The notes: generated by a model not told the origin, from the letters alone. A stretch of 58,231 bases of DNA from Halorussus litoreus (GCF_003382685.1 NZ_QLVG01000045.1:1-58231); one strand, 5' to 3'. Shown: positions 1 through 8,342, counted from the first letter of the stretch. Numbers and translations: made by a program.

Positions 1-1
1 C

Positions 2-214
2 GACGCGGCCGACTCGGCCGCGTCGCCAGCCCCGCAGTCGGCGAATCCGGGGGACGAGTCTTGCTCGGGAATCCCCGCCGACGCCGCCCGCGAAGCGCTC
101 GCGGACAACGACTCGCTCGGCGTACTGGCGGGGGCAGACTGCGCGATCCGAACGGGCGCGACAGGCACGAACGTCAACGACCTCCGGGTGCTCGTCGTCG
201 GCGCGCGGGACTGA
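2..214 (+). CDS. Glycerate 2-kinase (MOFRL family), C-terminal end only
   Basis: The window opens inside this gene, and only the last 70 residues are present. The tail carries the motif TGATGTNVNDLRVLVVGARD. The GTNVNDL signature close to the C-terminus is characteristic of the MOFRL/DUF4147 glycerate 2-kinase (TtuD/GckA) family, which phosphorylates glycerate to 2-phosphoglycerate. The family usually has GPTGTNVNDL; here the Pro is Ala. The reading frame stays open from base 2 to the TGA at 212. Haloarchaea use this enzyme for glycerate and glycerol-derived carbon. Nothing can be said about the promoter or N-terminal half. The family call rests on one short motif plus the overall Ala/Asp-rich helix before it. 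Confidence 0.75.
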   Translation, partial: DAADSAASPAPQSANPGDESCSGIPADAAREALADNDSLGVLAGADCAIRTGATGTNVNDLRVLVVGARD

Positions 215-247
215 ACATTGAAGACGGTCGGCCGTGACTATTCCGAC

Positions 248-877
248 ATGTCACTCATCGACCGACTACTCGGCGACGACGAGGACGACGCGCAGGACCG
301 GATCGAGGAGTCCCGCGAGGCGGCCGACGACGCGCTGGGCCGACAGGTCGACCTCGACACCCACGGCATCGAGGACGCCGGGGTGACCGGCGTGGCGGTG
401 GTCAACGAGGGGCCGGACGACGAGCCGGTGACGGTGCCCATCGCGCGGTTCTCGCTCGGCGAGGACGTCGAGTCGCCCGACTTCGACCTCGCCTGGGAGC
501 TAGTCGGCGCGGCGCTGCTCGCGCTCGACCCAGCGTTCGACGACGTGTTCGTGCGCCACTTCGACGTCCAGTTCACGTTCGACGGTGACGGATTGTTCGA
601 GGCCGAGGAGTGTCGCCGGATCGCGGTGCCGACCGAACTCGCCGACCGGGTCGCCAGCGACCCGAGCTTCGGGGTTGGCGAACTCAGGGCGGCCGTCGAA
701 GACGGCCACGACATCGACGACGAGATCGCGCCGGTCGCGTGGGGCGAGTGCAAGGACTACAGCCGAAACTCCGGCATGGCGATGGTCGCGGCCAGTTCCG
801 CCGCCAGCGCGAGCGCTGCGAGCTGTGCGGGCGCGGGCAGTGCGGCGGCCGGGTGTGGCGGTGCGGGCGGCGTCTGA
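248..877 (+). CDS. Haloarchaeal hypothetical protein with Ala/Gly/Cys-rich tail
   Basis: I do not recognise a characterised family. The ATG at 248 (MSLIDRLLGDDEDDAQDRIEE) is preferred to the in-frame TTG at 218 because it lies further from the stop of the gene before and begins a typical short amphipathic N-terminus. Residues 1-175 look like a compact acidic globular domain (alternating beta strands and helices, no membrane segment). The last 28 residues are a low-complexity stretch of Ala, Ser, Gly and three Cys (SCAGAGSAAAGCGGAGGV at the end). Two of the Cys are nine residues apart, too irregular to call a zinc site. The gene follows the glycerate kinase on the same strand after 33 bases and ends just before the convergent hflX. 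Confidence 0.7.
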   Translation: MSLIDRLLGDDEDDAQDRIEESREAADDALGRQVDLDTHGIEDAGVTGVAVVNEGPDDEPVTVPIARFSLGEDVESPDFDLAWELVGAALLALDPAFDDVFVRHFDVQFTFDGDGLFEAEECRRIAVPTELADRVASDPSFGVGELRAAVEDGHDIDDEIAPVAWGECKDYSRNSGMAMVAASSAASASAASCAGAGSAAAGCGGAGGV

Positions 878-885
878 ATACCTCT

Positions 886-2370
886 TTACTCGGACGATAC
901 CGCTGCTCGCGCTCGACCGCCGACCGCGTCGGCCTTCGCGCGAGCCTTCTCGACCACCGAGGGACGCGCCTCGAACGCGACCCGAACCTCGGTGTCGGCG
1001 TAGTCCACATCCGCGACCCGGGCGTGGTCGTACAGCCACGAGACGAGGCTCATCGCGCCGTCGTCGTTCGGCAGCCGGAGTTCGACCTCGCGAAGATCCG
1101 GGAGCGCGTCGGCCATTCGCTCAACGAGTGCGTCGAGGCCGTCACCCCGAGTCGCGCTGATCGGGACCGGTTCGGCCGTGATCGTCTCGCCACTCTCCGG
1201 GAAGTCCGCCGCGAGTTCCGCTACGACCCGCTCGCGCTCGGCGAGTTCGTCGGCGTCGAGCAGGTCGGCCTTGTTCAGTACCGGAACGATCTCTCGGTCC
1301 GTATCAGTTCCCTCTTTGCTGTCCGCACTGCCGCTCCCGGCGTCGACCGCCACGTCGAGGCTGGTTTCGAGCTTCCGGCGGAGCTCCGCGGGCGGGTCGC
1401 TGGCGTCGGCGACCAGCACCACGCAGTCCGCGGTGGCGGTCTCCGAGAGCGTCCCGTGGAACGAGGACACGAGGTCGTGGGACAGATTGGCGACGAACCC
1501 GACGGTGTCGGTGACCAGCGTCCGCCGGCCGTTGACGGTCGCCCGGCGCGTGGTGGTGTCGAGAGTCTCGAACAGTCGGTCCTCGATCTCGGCCGTCTCG
1601 TCGAGGTCGTCGTGGTTCGGTCGATGTGCCTCGAAGTCGAGGTCGTCCGCGAGCCGATGGAGCAGGGTCGACTTCCCGGCGTTGGTGTAGCCCGCGAGCG
1701 CGACGAACGCGAATCCCTCCTCGCGGCGGCGCTCGCGGCGCTTCGCGGCCTCGTCGCCGAGGTCGTCGAGCTTCCGGTCGAGTTCGTCGATGCGGCGCTG
1801 CACGTCGCGGACGCGTCCGCCGCCGCGCTCGTCGTGCGCGAGGTTCTCGCCCGCAATCTCGCGGCTGACCGCCTCGCGGATTCGCGGCAGGTCGTTCTCC
1901 AGTCGGGCGCGCTCGACCTGTAGCGTGGCGCGCTCGGACCCGGCGCGGTCCTCGAACACGTCCAGGACGAGCCGGTAGCGGTCGAGGACCGTCGTTCCCT
2001 CGGGACACAGGTCGGCGAGCTCGACGGTCTGAGTCGGCGTGAGTTCGTTGTCGAAGATCACGACCGATGCGCCGGTGTCGGCGACCGCCTCGGCCAGTTC
2101 TGCGGCTTTCCCGCTGCCGAACTGCGTGGCGGGGTCCTCGGCGCGGGTCTGGGTCACCGCCGCGACGACCTCGTAGCCCGCGGCCGCGGCCAGCTTTCGT
2201 ATCTCGGTGGTGTCCGGACCGCCAGCGGTCGTTCCTTCGGAGTCGGCGTGGTTCGGCCCGGCGTGATTCGGGTCGGCGTGACTCGAGTCGGCGTGATTCG
2301 GATCGGCGTGGTTCAACTCGGCGTGATTCGGATCGGCGCGCTTCGCGATTACTGCGGGTTGGGATTGCAT
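886..2370 (-). CDS. hflX: GTPase HflX (ribosome-associated)
   Basis: HflX binds GTP and the large ribosomal subunit and is linked to rescue of stalled or stressed ribosomes. The 494-residue product has the N-terminal HflX domain (AVIAKR near residue 6, then TTEIRKLAAAAGYEVV, the TQFGSGKAAEL signature near 82 and FDNELTPTQTVELAD near 106), a charged coiled linker (150-220) and a G domain: P-loop GYTNAGKST at 227-235, DTVGF (G3), NKADL (G4) and SATRG (G5). Between AKRAD and TTEIRKL is an insert made of about seven copies of a five-residue unit close to ADPNH, encoded by a 15-base tandem repeat at 2242-2346. In homologs I recall, these two motifs are almost adjacent. The gene stands alone and converges with the preceding hypothetical gene. 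Confidence 0.93.
   Translation of the reverse strand: MQSQPAVIAKRADPNHAELNHADPNHADSSHADPNHAGPNHADSEGTTAGGPDTTEIRKLAAAAGYEVVAAVTQTRAEDPATQFGSGKAAELAEAVADTGASVVIFDNELTPTQTVELADLCPEGTTVLDRYRLVLDVFEDRAGSERATLQVERARLENDLPRIREAVSREIAGENLAHDERGGGRVRDVQRRIDELDRKLDDLGDEAAKRRERRREEGFAFVALAGYTNAGKSTLLHRLADDLDFEAHRPNHDDLDETAEIEDRLFETLDTTTRRATVNGRRTLVTDTVGFVANLSHDLVSSFHGTLSETATADCVVLVADASDPPAELRRKLETSLDVAVDAGSGSADSKEGTDTDREIVPVLNKADLLDADELAERERVVAELAADFPESGETITAEPVPISATRGDGLDALVERMADALPDLREVELRLPNDDGAMSLVSWLYDHARVADVDYADTEVRVAFEARPSVVEKARAKADAVGGRARAAVSSE
2242..2346 (-). repeat. 15-base tandem repeat (7 units) inside hflX
   Basis: Seven imperfect head-to-tail units of 15 bases (+ strand consensus GTCGGCGTGATTCGG) run from 2242 to 2346. 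The unit is a multiple of three, so the reading frame is kept, giving ADPNH-like pentapeptides. Copy number could vary between strains without breaking the protein. Confidence 0.9.
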
Positions 2371-2691
2371 GGATGGGATTCCGTGGTGGCGATTGCTCGT
2401 CGCTGCCCCGACTACTCGCGATGAGCCGAACGCGTGCTCATCGAACGACTGAATCGCAACCGGACCGGACGCCGCCCTGCGAGCGCGACGGACGACTGGC
2501 GGGACTCACGTTTCGAAGGCGACTGAAGCGGCGGACGCCGTGGCCGCGGACGCTCGTCCGGTCAGTGGAGGAAGAGAGAGGTCTTCATTCGACGTACTAC
2601 CGAGTTGTCCGTAATCCGTGATAAAGATTCGGGAAATCGGAACTCGGCGAGGGCGATGCCGAGTCCGGCGTCGAGAAGTAGCGACCCGCTG
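2371..2691. other. Intergenic stretch without recognised features
   Basis: About 320 bases between the start of hflX and the end of the next minus-strand gene. I see no convincing reading frame, RNA gene or long inverted repeat. The hflX promoter must lie in its left part, but I cannot point to a clear TATA box. Confidence 0.5.
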
Positions 2692-2970
2692 CTACACGCC
2701 ATCGACCGTCGACCGATACGCCCGCACGTGGTCGAGCGCCTCGTCCACCGCCTCCGCACCCTCGTCGTCGAGGTCGGTGCGAACGTCCTGAAGCCCGTGC
2801 TCCAGTCGCGCGAGCGCGCCGTGGTCCGGCCCGCGCTCTCCGTCGGCCATCTTCCGGACGCGCTCGGCGAAGCCGTCGAGTCGGTCGGCCGCGTCGTCAG
2901 GTGCGCGTTCGCGGGCCGCGTCTATCGACTCCGCCGCCGCTCGGAGTTCGTCTGTGGTATCGTTCGGCAT
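2692..2970 (-). CDS. Small helical haloarchaeal protein (92 aa)
   Basis: A 92-residue acidic protein, MPNDTTDELRAAAESIDAARERAPDDAADRL to the end, predicted to be almost all alpha helix with heptad-like spacing. This is typical of a family of small haloarchaeal proteins of unknown function. The ATG at 2970 is preferred to the longer in-frame extension (start at 3105) because the extension is Arg/Pro-rich, unlike the acidic body, and would overlap the coding end of the neighbouring SDR gene. No catalytic or metal motif is visible. It lies just downstream of the SDR gene on the same strand and could be read through from it. Confidence 0.75.
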   Translation of the reverse strand: MPNDTTDELRAAAESIDAARERAPDDAADRLDGFAERVRKMADGERGPDHGALARLEHGLQDVRTDLDDEGAEAVDEALDHVRAYRSTVDGV

Positions 2971-3020
2971 AGGCCCGGCTACTCGGACGCGGTCCAAAGG
3001 AGTTGCGCTCCGGCGGCCGG

Positions 3021-4178
3021 TTACGCCATCGGGTCGGCCGACACGTCGGGATGCTCGTGGAAGAACGCGACCAGTCGATCCACGTAGCTGCCGAACGGCG
3101 GGCACGCGACGCCGGTCCCGCGGAGCGCGCGGGTCGCGTTCGAGGCGGTGTAGCTCGTCGGATGCGCGAAGTAATCCACGACCGCCGGCTCGACGCCGAG
3201 CGCGCTCGCGAGTCCCGGAGCGTTCTCCAGCGTCCAGCGGGTCGGTCCCGGCCCGCCTGGCACCGGTACTCGGACCACGCGCTGGCCCAGCGCCGCCGCG
3301 AACGACCGCGTCATCTCCGCGACCGTGGGCGGATTGGGGTCACAGATCTGGTACACCTCGGCCGCGCTGGTTTCCATCCCGCTCAGCGTGGCGATGGCGT
3401 CGACCACGAAGTCCTGCGGGACGACGTTCACCTCGAAGTCGTTCGGGTCGCCGTAGGTCGGGACGACGCTGGGGCCCGGCAGACTCGCCTGCCGGCGGAG
3501 CAGTCGGAGCACGTTGTACGGCCCGTCGTACTTCTGGGTCCGGCCGGTTCGACTGTCGCCGACGGTGATCGCCGGGCGGTATATCGTCGCAGGGAGGCCT
3601 TCGTCCATCCGGCGCTGGACCGCGACCTCCGCGAGGAACTTGGTCTCCTCGTAGTGGTTGTTGAACGACTGGCCCACGTCGAGGTCGCGGTGGGTGAACG
3701 TCCCGTCGTGTCGCCCGCTGACGTAGCAGGTGCTCACGTACTGGAATCGCCGGAGGTCGGGACAGCCCTCGGCGAAATCGAGGACGTTGCGCGTGCCCCC
3801 GACGTTGACCGCCATCCCCACTTCGCGGGAGACACCGAGGTCGTAGACGGCCGCGAGGTGGTACACCTCCGCGGCGTCTCGCTGAAGATCGTCGTAGTCG
3901 CCGCCGTGTCCGCGGTCAGACTCCGTGATGTCTCCCTCGTACAGTTCGACCCGCGGCGGCGCGGACGAGTCCGCGCCGCCGCGGGTCGAACTGTTTCGAT
4001 ATCGGGAATTCAGGTCGTCGGCCCGCCGCTGGGCGGCCTCGCGGTACTTCGGCTGGACGAGACACCGAATCGGCACGTCCTCGGGATATCTGTCGAGCAG
4101 GCGCGCGACCAGTTCCGAGCCGAGGAAGCCCGGGAAACCGGTGAGGAACACCGATTCGGGGGTCGCCTCGGCCATCAT
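3021..4178 (-). CDS. SDR-family NAD(P)-dependent oxidoreductase (NAD_binding_4/epimerase type)
   Basis: An extended short-chain dehydrogenase of 385 residues. It starts with the Rossmann motif TGFPGFLG (GxxGxxG), and the catalytic YxxxK is seen as HYEETK. VFLTGFPGFLGSELVARLL and the central NNHYEETKFLAEVAV resemble the fatty-acyl/thioester reductase-like branch (Pfam NAD_binding_4). The substrate cannot be read from sequence. The ATG at 4178 overlaps the TGA of the upstream aldehyde dehydrogenase in an ATGA arrangement, so translation is probably coupled. An aldehyde- or acyl-processing pathway is a reasonable inference. Residues about 62-80 (NSSTRGGADSSAPPRVEL) are encoded by a perfect 26-base-arm palindrome and look like an insertion before the conserved PRVELYEGDI strand. 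Confidence 0.85.
   Translation of the reverse strand: MMAEATPESVFLTGFPGFLGSELVARLLDRYPEDVPIRCLVQPKYREAAQRRADDLNSRYRNSSTRGGADSSAPPRVELYEGDITESDRGHGGDYDDLQRDAAEVYHLAAVYDLGVSREVGMAVNVGGTRNVLDFAEGCPDLRRFQYVSTCYVSGRHDGTFTHRDLDVGQSFNNHYEETKFLAEVAVQRRMDEGLPATIYRPAITVGDSRTGRTQKYDGPYNVLRLLRRQASLPGPSVVPTYGDPNDFEVNVVPQDFVVDAIATLSGMETSAAEVYQICDPNPPTVAEMTRSFAAALGQRVVRVPVPGGPGPTRWTLENAPGLASALGVEPAVVDYFAHPTSYTASNATRALRGTGVACPPFGSYVDRLVAFFHEHPDVSADPMA
3941..3994. repeat. Perfect 26-base inverted repeat inside the SDR coding region
   Basis: Bases 3941-3966 are the exact reverse complement of 3969-3994, with a two-base centre (GA). The arms read ACAGTTCGACCCGCGGCGGC and onwards. The whole element is in frame and translated. 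The right arm at the protein level repeats, inverted, the DNA that encodes the conserved APPRVELY segment, so it may have arisen by inverted duplication of the left arm. Confidence 0.95.
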
Positions 4179-5809
4179 TTCAGCCCCGGAATCCGCTTCA
4201 TCGCGCGGAGCGCGAGCGTCATCGCCGTCGCGTACCAGCGCTTCGGAACGCCGGACGGCGGGGCGAGTGGCGGGCCGCGCTGCTCGGCCACGGTTCTGGA
4301 CTCGGTGTACTTGTCGAACCCCTCGCGGCCGTGTCGCCGCCCGAGTCCAGAGTCCTTCATCCCGCCCATCGGCGCGTCGATGGAGGCCCACGACGCGGCG
4401 TAGGCGTCGTTGACGTTGACCGTCCCGCAGTCGATCTGCCGGGCGAGATGCCGGGCGCGCTCGGCGTCCTCGCTCCAGACGCTCGCGTTCAGTCCGTACT
4501 CGGAGTCGTTCGCCAAAGCGAGCACTTCGGCGTCATCGTCGAACGGTTCGATTCGCACGACCGGGCCGAACGTCTCCTCGCAAGCAGCGTCCATCTCCTC
4601 GGTCACGCCCGCCAGCACGGTCGGCTCGTAGAAGTAGGGTCCGAGGTCGGGGGGCGCGCGGCCGCCGGTCAGCACGTCCGCGCCCTTCGCAACCGCGTCG
4701 TCGACGTGCGCTTCGACGGTTTCGAGTTGGTCGGCGCTCACGAGACTCCCCACGTCGGGTTCGTAGTCGTAGCCCGGCCGGAGGTCGAGCCCGCGCGTCC
4801 GCCGCACTAACCGGTCGCAAAAGTCGTCGTAGATTCCGCGCTGGACGTAGAGGCGCTCGAACGAGATGCAGAGCTGGCCCGCGTTGGTGAAACAGCCCCG
4901 GAGCGCGCCCTCGACGGCGCTTTCGAGGTCGGCGTCGTCGAGCACCACCATCGGGTTCTTGCCGCCGAGTTCGAGCGAGCAGTCCACGAGGTTTTCGCCC
5001 GCTTGACTCGCCACCGTCCGGCCGGTTTCGGTGCTGCCGGTGAAACAGACGTAGTCGACCGCGTCGATCAGCGCGGAGCCGACCTCGCTCCCGCGGCCGG
5101 TCACGACCTCGAAGACCGCGTCCGGGACGCCCGCCTCGCGGAGCAGGTCGCGAAGGAGAAGCGCCGTGAACGGCGTCTCGCTCGCGGGCTTGAGCACGAC
5201 CGAGTTGCCCGCCAGTAGCGCGGGGATGGCGTCCGAGATGGCGAGCGTGAGAGGGTAGTTCCACGGCGAGATGACGCCCACGACCCCGACCGGGCGGCGG
5301 TGGACGGTGGTGCGGGTCAACAGCGGGAGCACGCCCTTCCGGCGCTCGGGCGCGAGGTAGTCGTCGGCCCGGTGGGCGTAGTAGCGGGCCGTCGCCGCCA
5401 CGTCGAGCACCTCCTCGAAGGCGTCGGCGCGGGCCTTCCCGCTTTCGAGTTGCGCGAAATCGAGCAACTCCTCGCGGTGGTCGAGCACGAGGTCGTGGAA
5501 CCGCAGGAGGAGGTCGGCCCGCGATTCGGGGTCACGGTCTGCCCACGCCGTCTGGGCCTCGCGGGCGCGCTCGACCGCGGCATCCACGTCCTCGGGCGCA
5601 CACGCGGGAATCGTTCCGATAGTTTCGCCCGAGAACGGCGCTTCGATCGCGATTTCGCCGCGGTCGGGAGCTTCACTTCCGCCCTCGCCGCGGCTGGCGG
5701 CCTCGGTCGGGACCGAGGCCGCCAGCCGCGACAGCCGGTCGGCCGTCACGCGCTCGGGGAACGCGGACTCGGCGCGCACAACGGGGAACGAATCGGCGTC
5801 TGTGGTCAT
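4175..5809 (-). CDS. NAD(P)-dependent aldehyde dehydrogenase (succinate-semialdehyde dehydrogenase-like)
   Basis: A 544-residue aldehyde dehydrogenase that oxidises an aldehyde to its acid. Visible landmarks are the SPWNYPL cofactor region, FTGSTETGR, the general-base Glu in LELGGKNP and the catalytic Cys in FTNAGQLCIS, followed by EETFGPV and the C-terminal GLGRRHGREGF. The closest match I recall is the succinate-semialdehyde dehydrogenase type, but the substrate is uncertain. The ATG at 5809 (MTTDADSFPVV) is chosen; the open frame runs on upstream without conserved sequence. An N-terminal extension of about 60 residues precedes the ALDH fold, and part of it (residues 27-41) is encoded by a perfect 20-base-arm palindrome. 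It is the first gene of a two-gene operon with the SDR. Confidence 0.9.
   Translation of the reverse strand: MTTDADSFPVVRAESAFPERVTADRLSRLAASVPTEAASRGEGGSEAPDRGEIAIEAPFSGETIGTIPACAPEDVDAAVERAREAQTAWADRDPESRADLLLRFHDLVLDHREELLDFAQLESGKARADAFEEVLDVAATARYYAHRADDYLAPERRKGVLPLLTRTTVHRRPVGVVGVISPWNYPLTLAISDAIPALLAGNSVVLKPASETPFTALLLRDLLREAGVPDAVFEVVTGRGSEVGSALIDAVDYVCFTGSTETGRTVASQAGENLVDCSLELGGKNPMVVLDDADLESAVEGALRGCFTNAGQLCISFERLYVQRGIYDDFCDRLVRRTRGLDLRPGYDYEPDVGSLVSADQLETVEAHVDDAVAKGADVLTGGRAPPDLGPYFYEPTVLAGVTEEMDAACEETFGPVVRIEPFDDDAEVLALANDSEYGLNASVWSEDAERARHLARQIDCGTVNVNDAYAASWASIDAPMGGMKDSGLGRRHGREGFDKYTESRTVAEQRGPPLAPPSGVPKRWYATAMTLALRAMKRIPGLK
5689..5730. repeat. Perfect 20-base inverted repeat inside the aldehyde dehydrogenase gene
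   Basis: Bases 5689-5708 (CGCGGCTGGCGGCCTCGGTC) are the exact reverse complement of 5711-5730, with a GG centre. The element lies in the non-conserved N-terminal extension and encodes roughly LAASVPTEAAS. Confidence 0.95.
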
Positions 5810-5886
5810 GGCCCACAACACGGACCGACGTTGTATCAGCGTTCCCCCACGCGGGAAAACAGTCCAGCAGTTTTCGAGGATCGGCC

Positions 5887-6861
5887 TCAGTCGTGGCCCG
5901 ACACCGGAACCGGCTCGTACGGCTCTTCGAGGTAGGCGATATCGCCCGGCGAGAGGTCGATGTCGAGCGCTTCGACCGCCTGTTCGAGGTGCTCGACGCT
6001 GGTGGTGCCGACGATGGGCGCGTCGACCCAGTCCTTGTGGAGCAGCCACGAGAGCGCGATTTGGGCCATCGTCGCGCCCTTGTCGGCCGCGAGTTCCTGC
6101 ACGCGCTCGTTGACCTCGGGGCCGCCGCCCTCGCGGTACGGATGCTGGTACAGATACTCCTCGGACTCGCCGCGCGTCGTGGCGTCGACCTCCTCGTGGG
6201 GTCTGGTCAGGTAGCCCCGCGCGAGCGGGCTCCACGGCATCACGCCGACGTTCTCCTTCTCGCAGAGCGGGAGCATCTCGCGCTCCTCCTCGCGGTAGAC
6301 GAGGTTGTAGTGGTTCTGCATGGTCGCAAATCGTTCGAGTCCGAGCCTGTCGCTGGTGTGCAGGGTGTCGGCGAACTGGTGAGCCCACATCGAGGAGGCA
6401 CCGAGATACCGCACCTTTCCGCGGCGCACCGCGTCGTCGAGCGCCCGCATCGTCACCTCGATGGGCGTGTCGTCGTCCCAGCGGTGGATCTGGTAGAGGT
6501 CGATCGTCTCCATCCCGAGTCGGTCGAGGCTGGCCTCTAGCTGCTGCTCGATGGCCTTCCGCGAGAGCCCGCCGGAGTTGGGGTCCGAGTCGTCCATCTG
6601 GAAGTAGCCCTTCGTCGCGACGACGCTCTCGTCGCGGCGGCCCTCCAGGGCGTCGCCGAGCACGCGTTCGCTCTCACCGTTCGAGTACATGTTCGCGGTG
6701 TCGAAGAAGTTGATGCCGAGGTCGATGGCCCGCTCGATGATCTCCTCGCCCTCCTCGGGGTCGAGCACCCACGGCCGCCAGTCGCTCGATCCGAAGCTCA
6801 TGCACCCGAGACAGAGCCGGCTGACCTCCATGCCGGTGTCGCCCAGCGTGGTGTACTCCAT
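5887..6861 (-). CDS. Aldo/keto reductase
   Basis: A 324-residue aldo/keto reductase, an NADPH-dependent carbonyl reductase with a TIM-barrel fold. MEYTTLGDTGMEVSRLCLGCMSFG is the usual N-terminus. The tetrad is visible as Asp in FFDTANMYSNG (with Tyr four residues on), Lys in VATKGYF and His in YQIHRWD. The C-terminal part has the cofactor loop IVGTTSVEHLEQAV. It resembles the YajO/Tas-like general reductases of haloarchaea. The ATG at 6861 starts the conserved block, so the nine-residue upstream extension was dropped. It lies 77 bases before the aldehyde dehydrogenase on the same strand and may be co-transcribed. Confidence 0.93.
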   Translation of the reverse strand: MEYTTLGDTGMEVSRLCLGCMSFGSSDWRPWVLDPEEGEEIIERAIDLGINFFDTANMYSNGESERVLGDALEGRRDESVVATKGYFQMDDSDPNSGGLSRKAIEQQLEASLDRLGMETIDLYQIHRWDDDTPIEVTMRALDDAVRRGKVRYLGASSMWAHQFADTLHTSDRLGLERFATMQNHYNLVYREEEREMLPLCEKENVGVMPWSPLARGYLTRPHEEVDATTRGESEEYLYQHPYREGGGPEVNERVQELAADKGATMAQIALSWLLHKDWVDAPIVGTTSVEHLEQAVEALDIDLSPGDIAYLEEPYEPVPVSGHD

Positions 6862-6966
6862 GTGCGGGGCCTCGCGCCGGAACACCAAAACAGTGTGTCA
6901 GTCGGAAATCGAAACGCGAATCGAGAGTGGTGTCTCGACCGACTGGATTTCCGCCAAAGCCGGAGT

Positions 6967-6973
6967 TTTATAC
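6967..6973 (+). promoter_or_regulatory. TATA box for the MFS gene (leaderless)
   Basis: TTTTATA lies 22-28 bases before the GTG at 6995, the spacing expected when transcription starts at the initiation codon. Confidence 0.6.
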
Positions 6974-6994
6974 TCGACCTGAAAAGATACCGCC

Positions 6995-8215
6995 GTGACC
7001 GACGACTTCGAAGCCGGTCGGGCGTCCGAGACCGAGCCCGCCCGCTGGGAGACGGTCGGCCTGGTTGCCGGCGTGTTCACGCTCTCGACCGCCGCGGCGG
7101 CCTACGAAATCGCGCCGGCGAGCGTACTCCCGCTGGCCCGAGACTCGCTAGGCGTCGGGCGGACCGCGGCCGGCTGGCTCGTCAGCGTGATGTACGCGAG
7201 CTCCGTCATCGGCAGCATCCCGGTCGGCATCGCGCTCGACCGCGTGTCGGTCAGGAAGGCGATCGTGGTGGCCGGTCTGGCCCTCCTCGTCGCCGGGGCG
7301 TGGGGCTGGGTCGCCGCGTCCGCCGGGACCTACTGGTGGCTGTTCACCTCGCGGGTCCTCGGCGGCCTCGCGTACGTCACCATCTGGAACGCGGGCGCGT
7401 ACGTCGTCGGGCAGGCGGTCGACGCCGAGATCCGAGCGACCGCGGTCGGCGTGTTCACCGCGAGCGCGCCGGTCGGGTTCGCGCTCGGCCAGTTCGGGAG
7501 CCCGCTCGTGGCCGCGCCGCTGGGCTGGCCCGCGACCCTGCCAACGTTCGCCGGACTGGCCGCGCTCGGGGTCGTCGTCTTCCTCGCGTCCACGCGGGGC
7601 CAGAGTCTCGCGGTCGAGGCCGACGCCCCCACCGGCAGGGAGTTCCGCCAGCTGTTCACCAACCGCGCGGCGTGGACCATCTCGCTGCTGTGCTTTCTGG
7701 CGTTCTCGCTGTACCTGTTCCTCAACAGCTGGCTCCCGAGCTTTCTGAACGACGAGTTCCCCGTCTCGCTGGCGCTGAGCGGCACGCTGACCGCGCTGTT
7801 CCCCGCGATGGGCGTCGTCTCGCGGACCGGCGGCGGCGTGCTCTCGGACCGGCTGTTCGGCGGCCAGCGCCGCCCGGTCGTCCTGCTGTCGTTCGTCGTG
7901 GCCGCGCCTGCGGTCGTCGGGTTCGTCTTCACGACGGCGATTCCGGTCGTGATCGCACTTCTCGTGGTGTCGGGACTCGCGGTCCAGCTCGCGCTCGGGC
8001 TGGTGTACACCTACGTCGCGGAGGTCGTCGACCCGGCGGTCCGGACGACCGCGGTGTCGATGCTGACCGCCGTCGGAATGTTGGGGGCCTTCAGCGCGCC
8101 CATCGTCGGCGGGGAGATCATCGACCGCGCGGGCTACCGGCCGGCGTTCCTGCTCGCGGGGGCGGTCGCGGTCGCCGGCATCGTGCTGGCGTGGCGCGCG
8201 CCCGACGTGCGATAA
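6995..8215 (+). CDS. MFS transporter
   Basis: A 406-residue major facilitator superfamily permease with about twelve hydrophobic segments. The loop between segments 2 and 3 has the MFS motif A pattern as GIALDRVSVRK, and the symmetric C-terminal copy is GVLSDRLFGGQRR. No soluble extra domain is seen. The start is GTG at 6995 (MTDDFEAGRASETEPARWET), consistent with the TATA box at 6967. The substrate cannot be predicted; the sequence resembles the anion/organic-solute branch (CynX/NarK-like) without clear residues. It faces away from the aldo/keto reductase and precedes tuf by 177 bases. Confidence 0.9.
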   Translation: MTDDFEAGRASETEPARWETVGLVAGVFTLSTAAAAYEIAPASVLPLARDSLGVGRTAAGWLVSVMYASSVIGSIPVGIALDRVSVRKAIVVAGLALLVAGAWGWVAASAGTYWWLFTSRVLGGLAYVTIWNAGAYVVGQAVDAEIRATAVGVFTASAPVGFALGQFGSPLVAAPLGWPATLPTFAGLAALGVVVFLASTRGQSLAVEADAPTGREFRQLFTNRAAWTISLLCFLAFSLYLFLNSWLPSFLNDEFPVSLALSGTLTALFPAMGVVSRTGGGVLSDRLFGGQRRPVVLLSFVVAAPAVVGFVFTTAIPVVIALLVVSGLAVQLALGLVYTYVAEVVDPAVRTTAVSMLTAVGMLGAFSAPIVGGEIIDRAGYRPAFLLAGAVAVAGIVLAWRAPDVR

Positions 8216-8342
8216 TTCCGAGTCGCTGTTCGCGCTCGCGGCAGCGTGGTTCGCGGCCGCCGACGGGAGTAGTCTGGGGCGTTCGGCCGCGGGGTGGATT
8301 CTGCGAGCGTCGCAAGGCCGTCGAATCCCGACGAGCGCGGAA

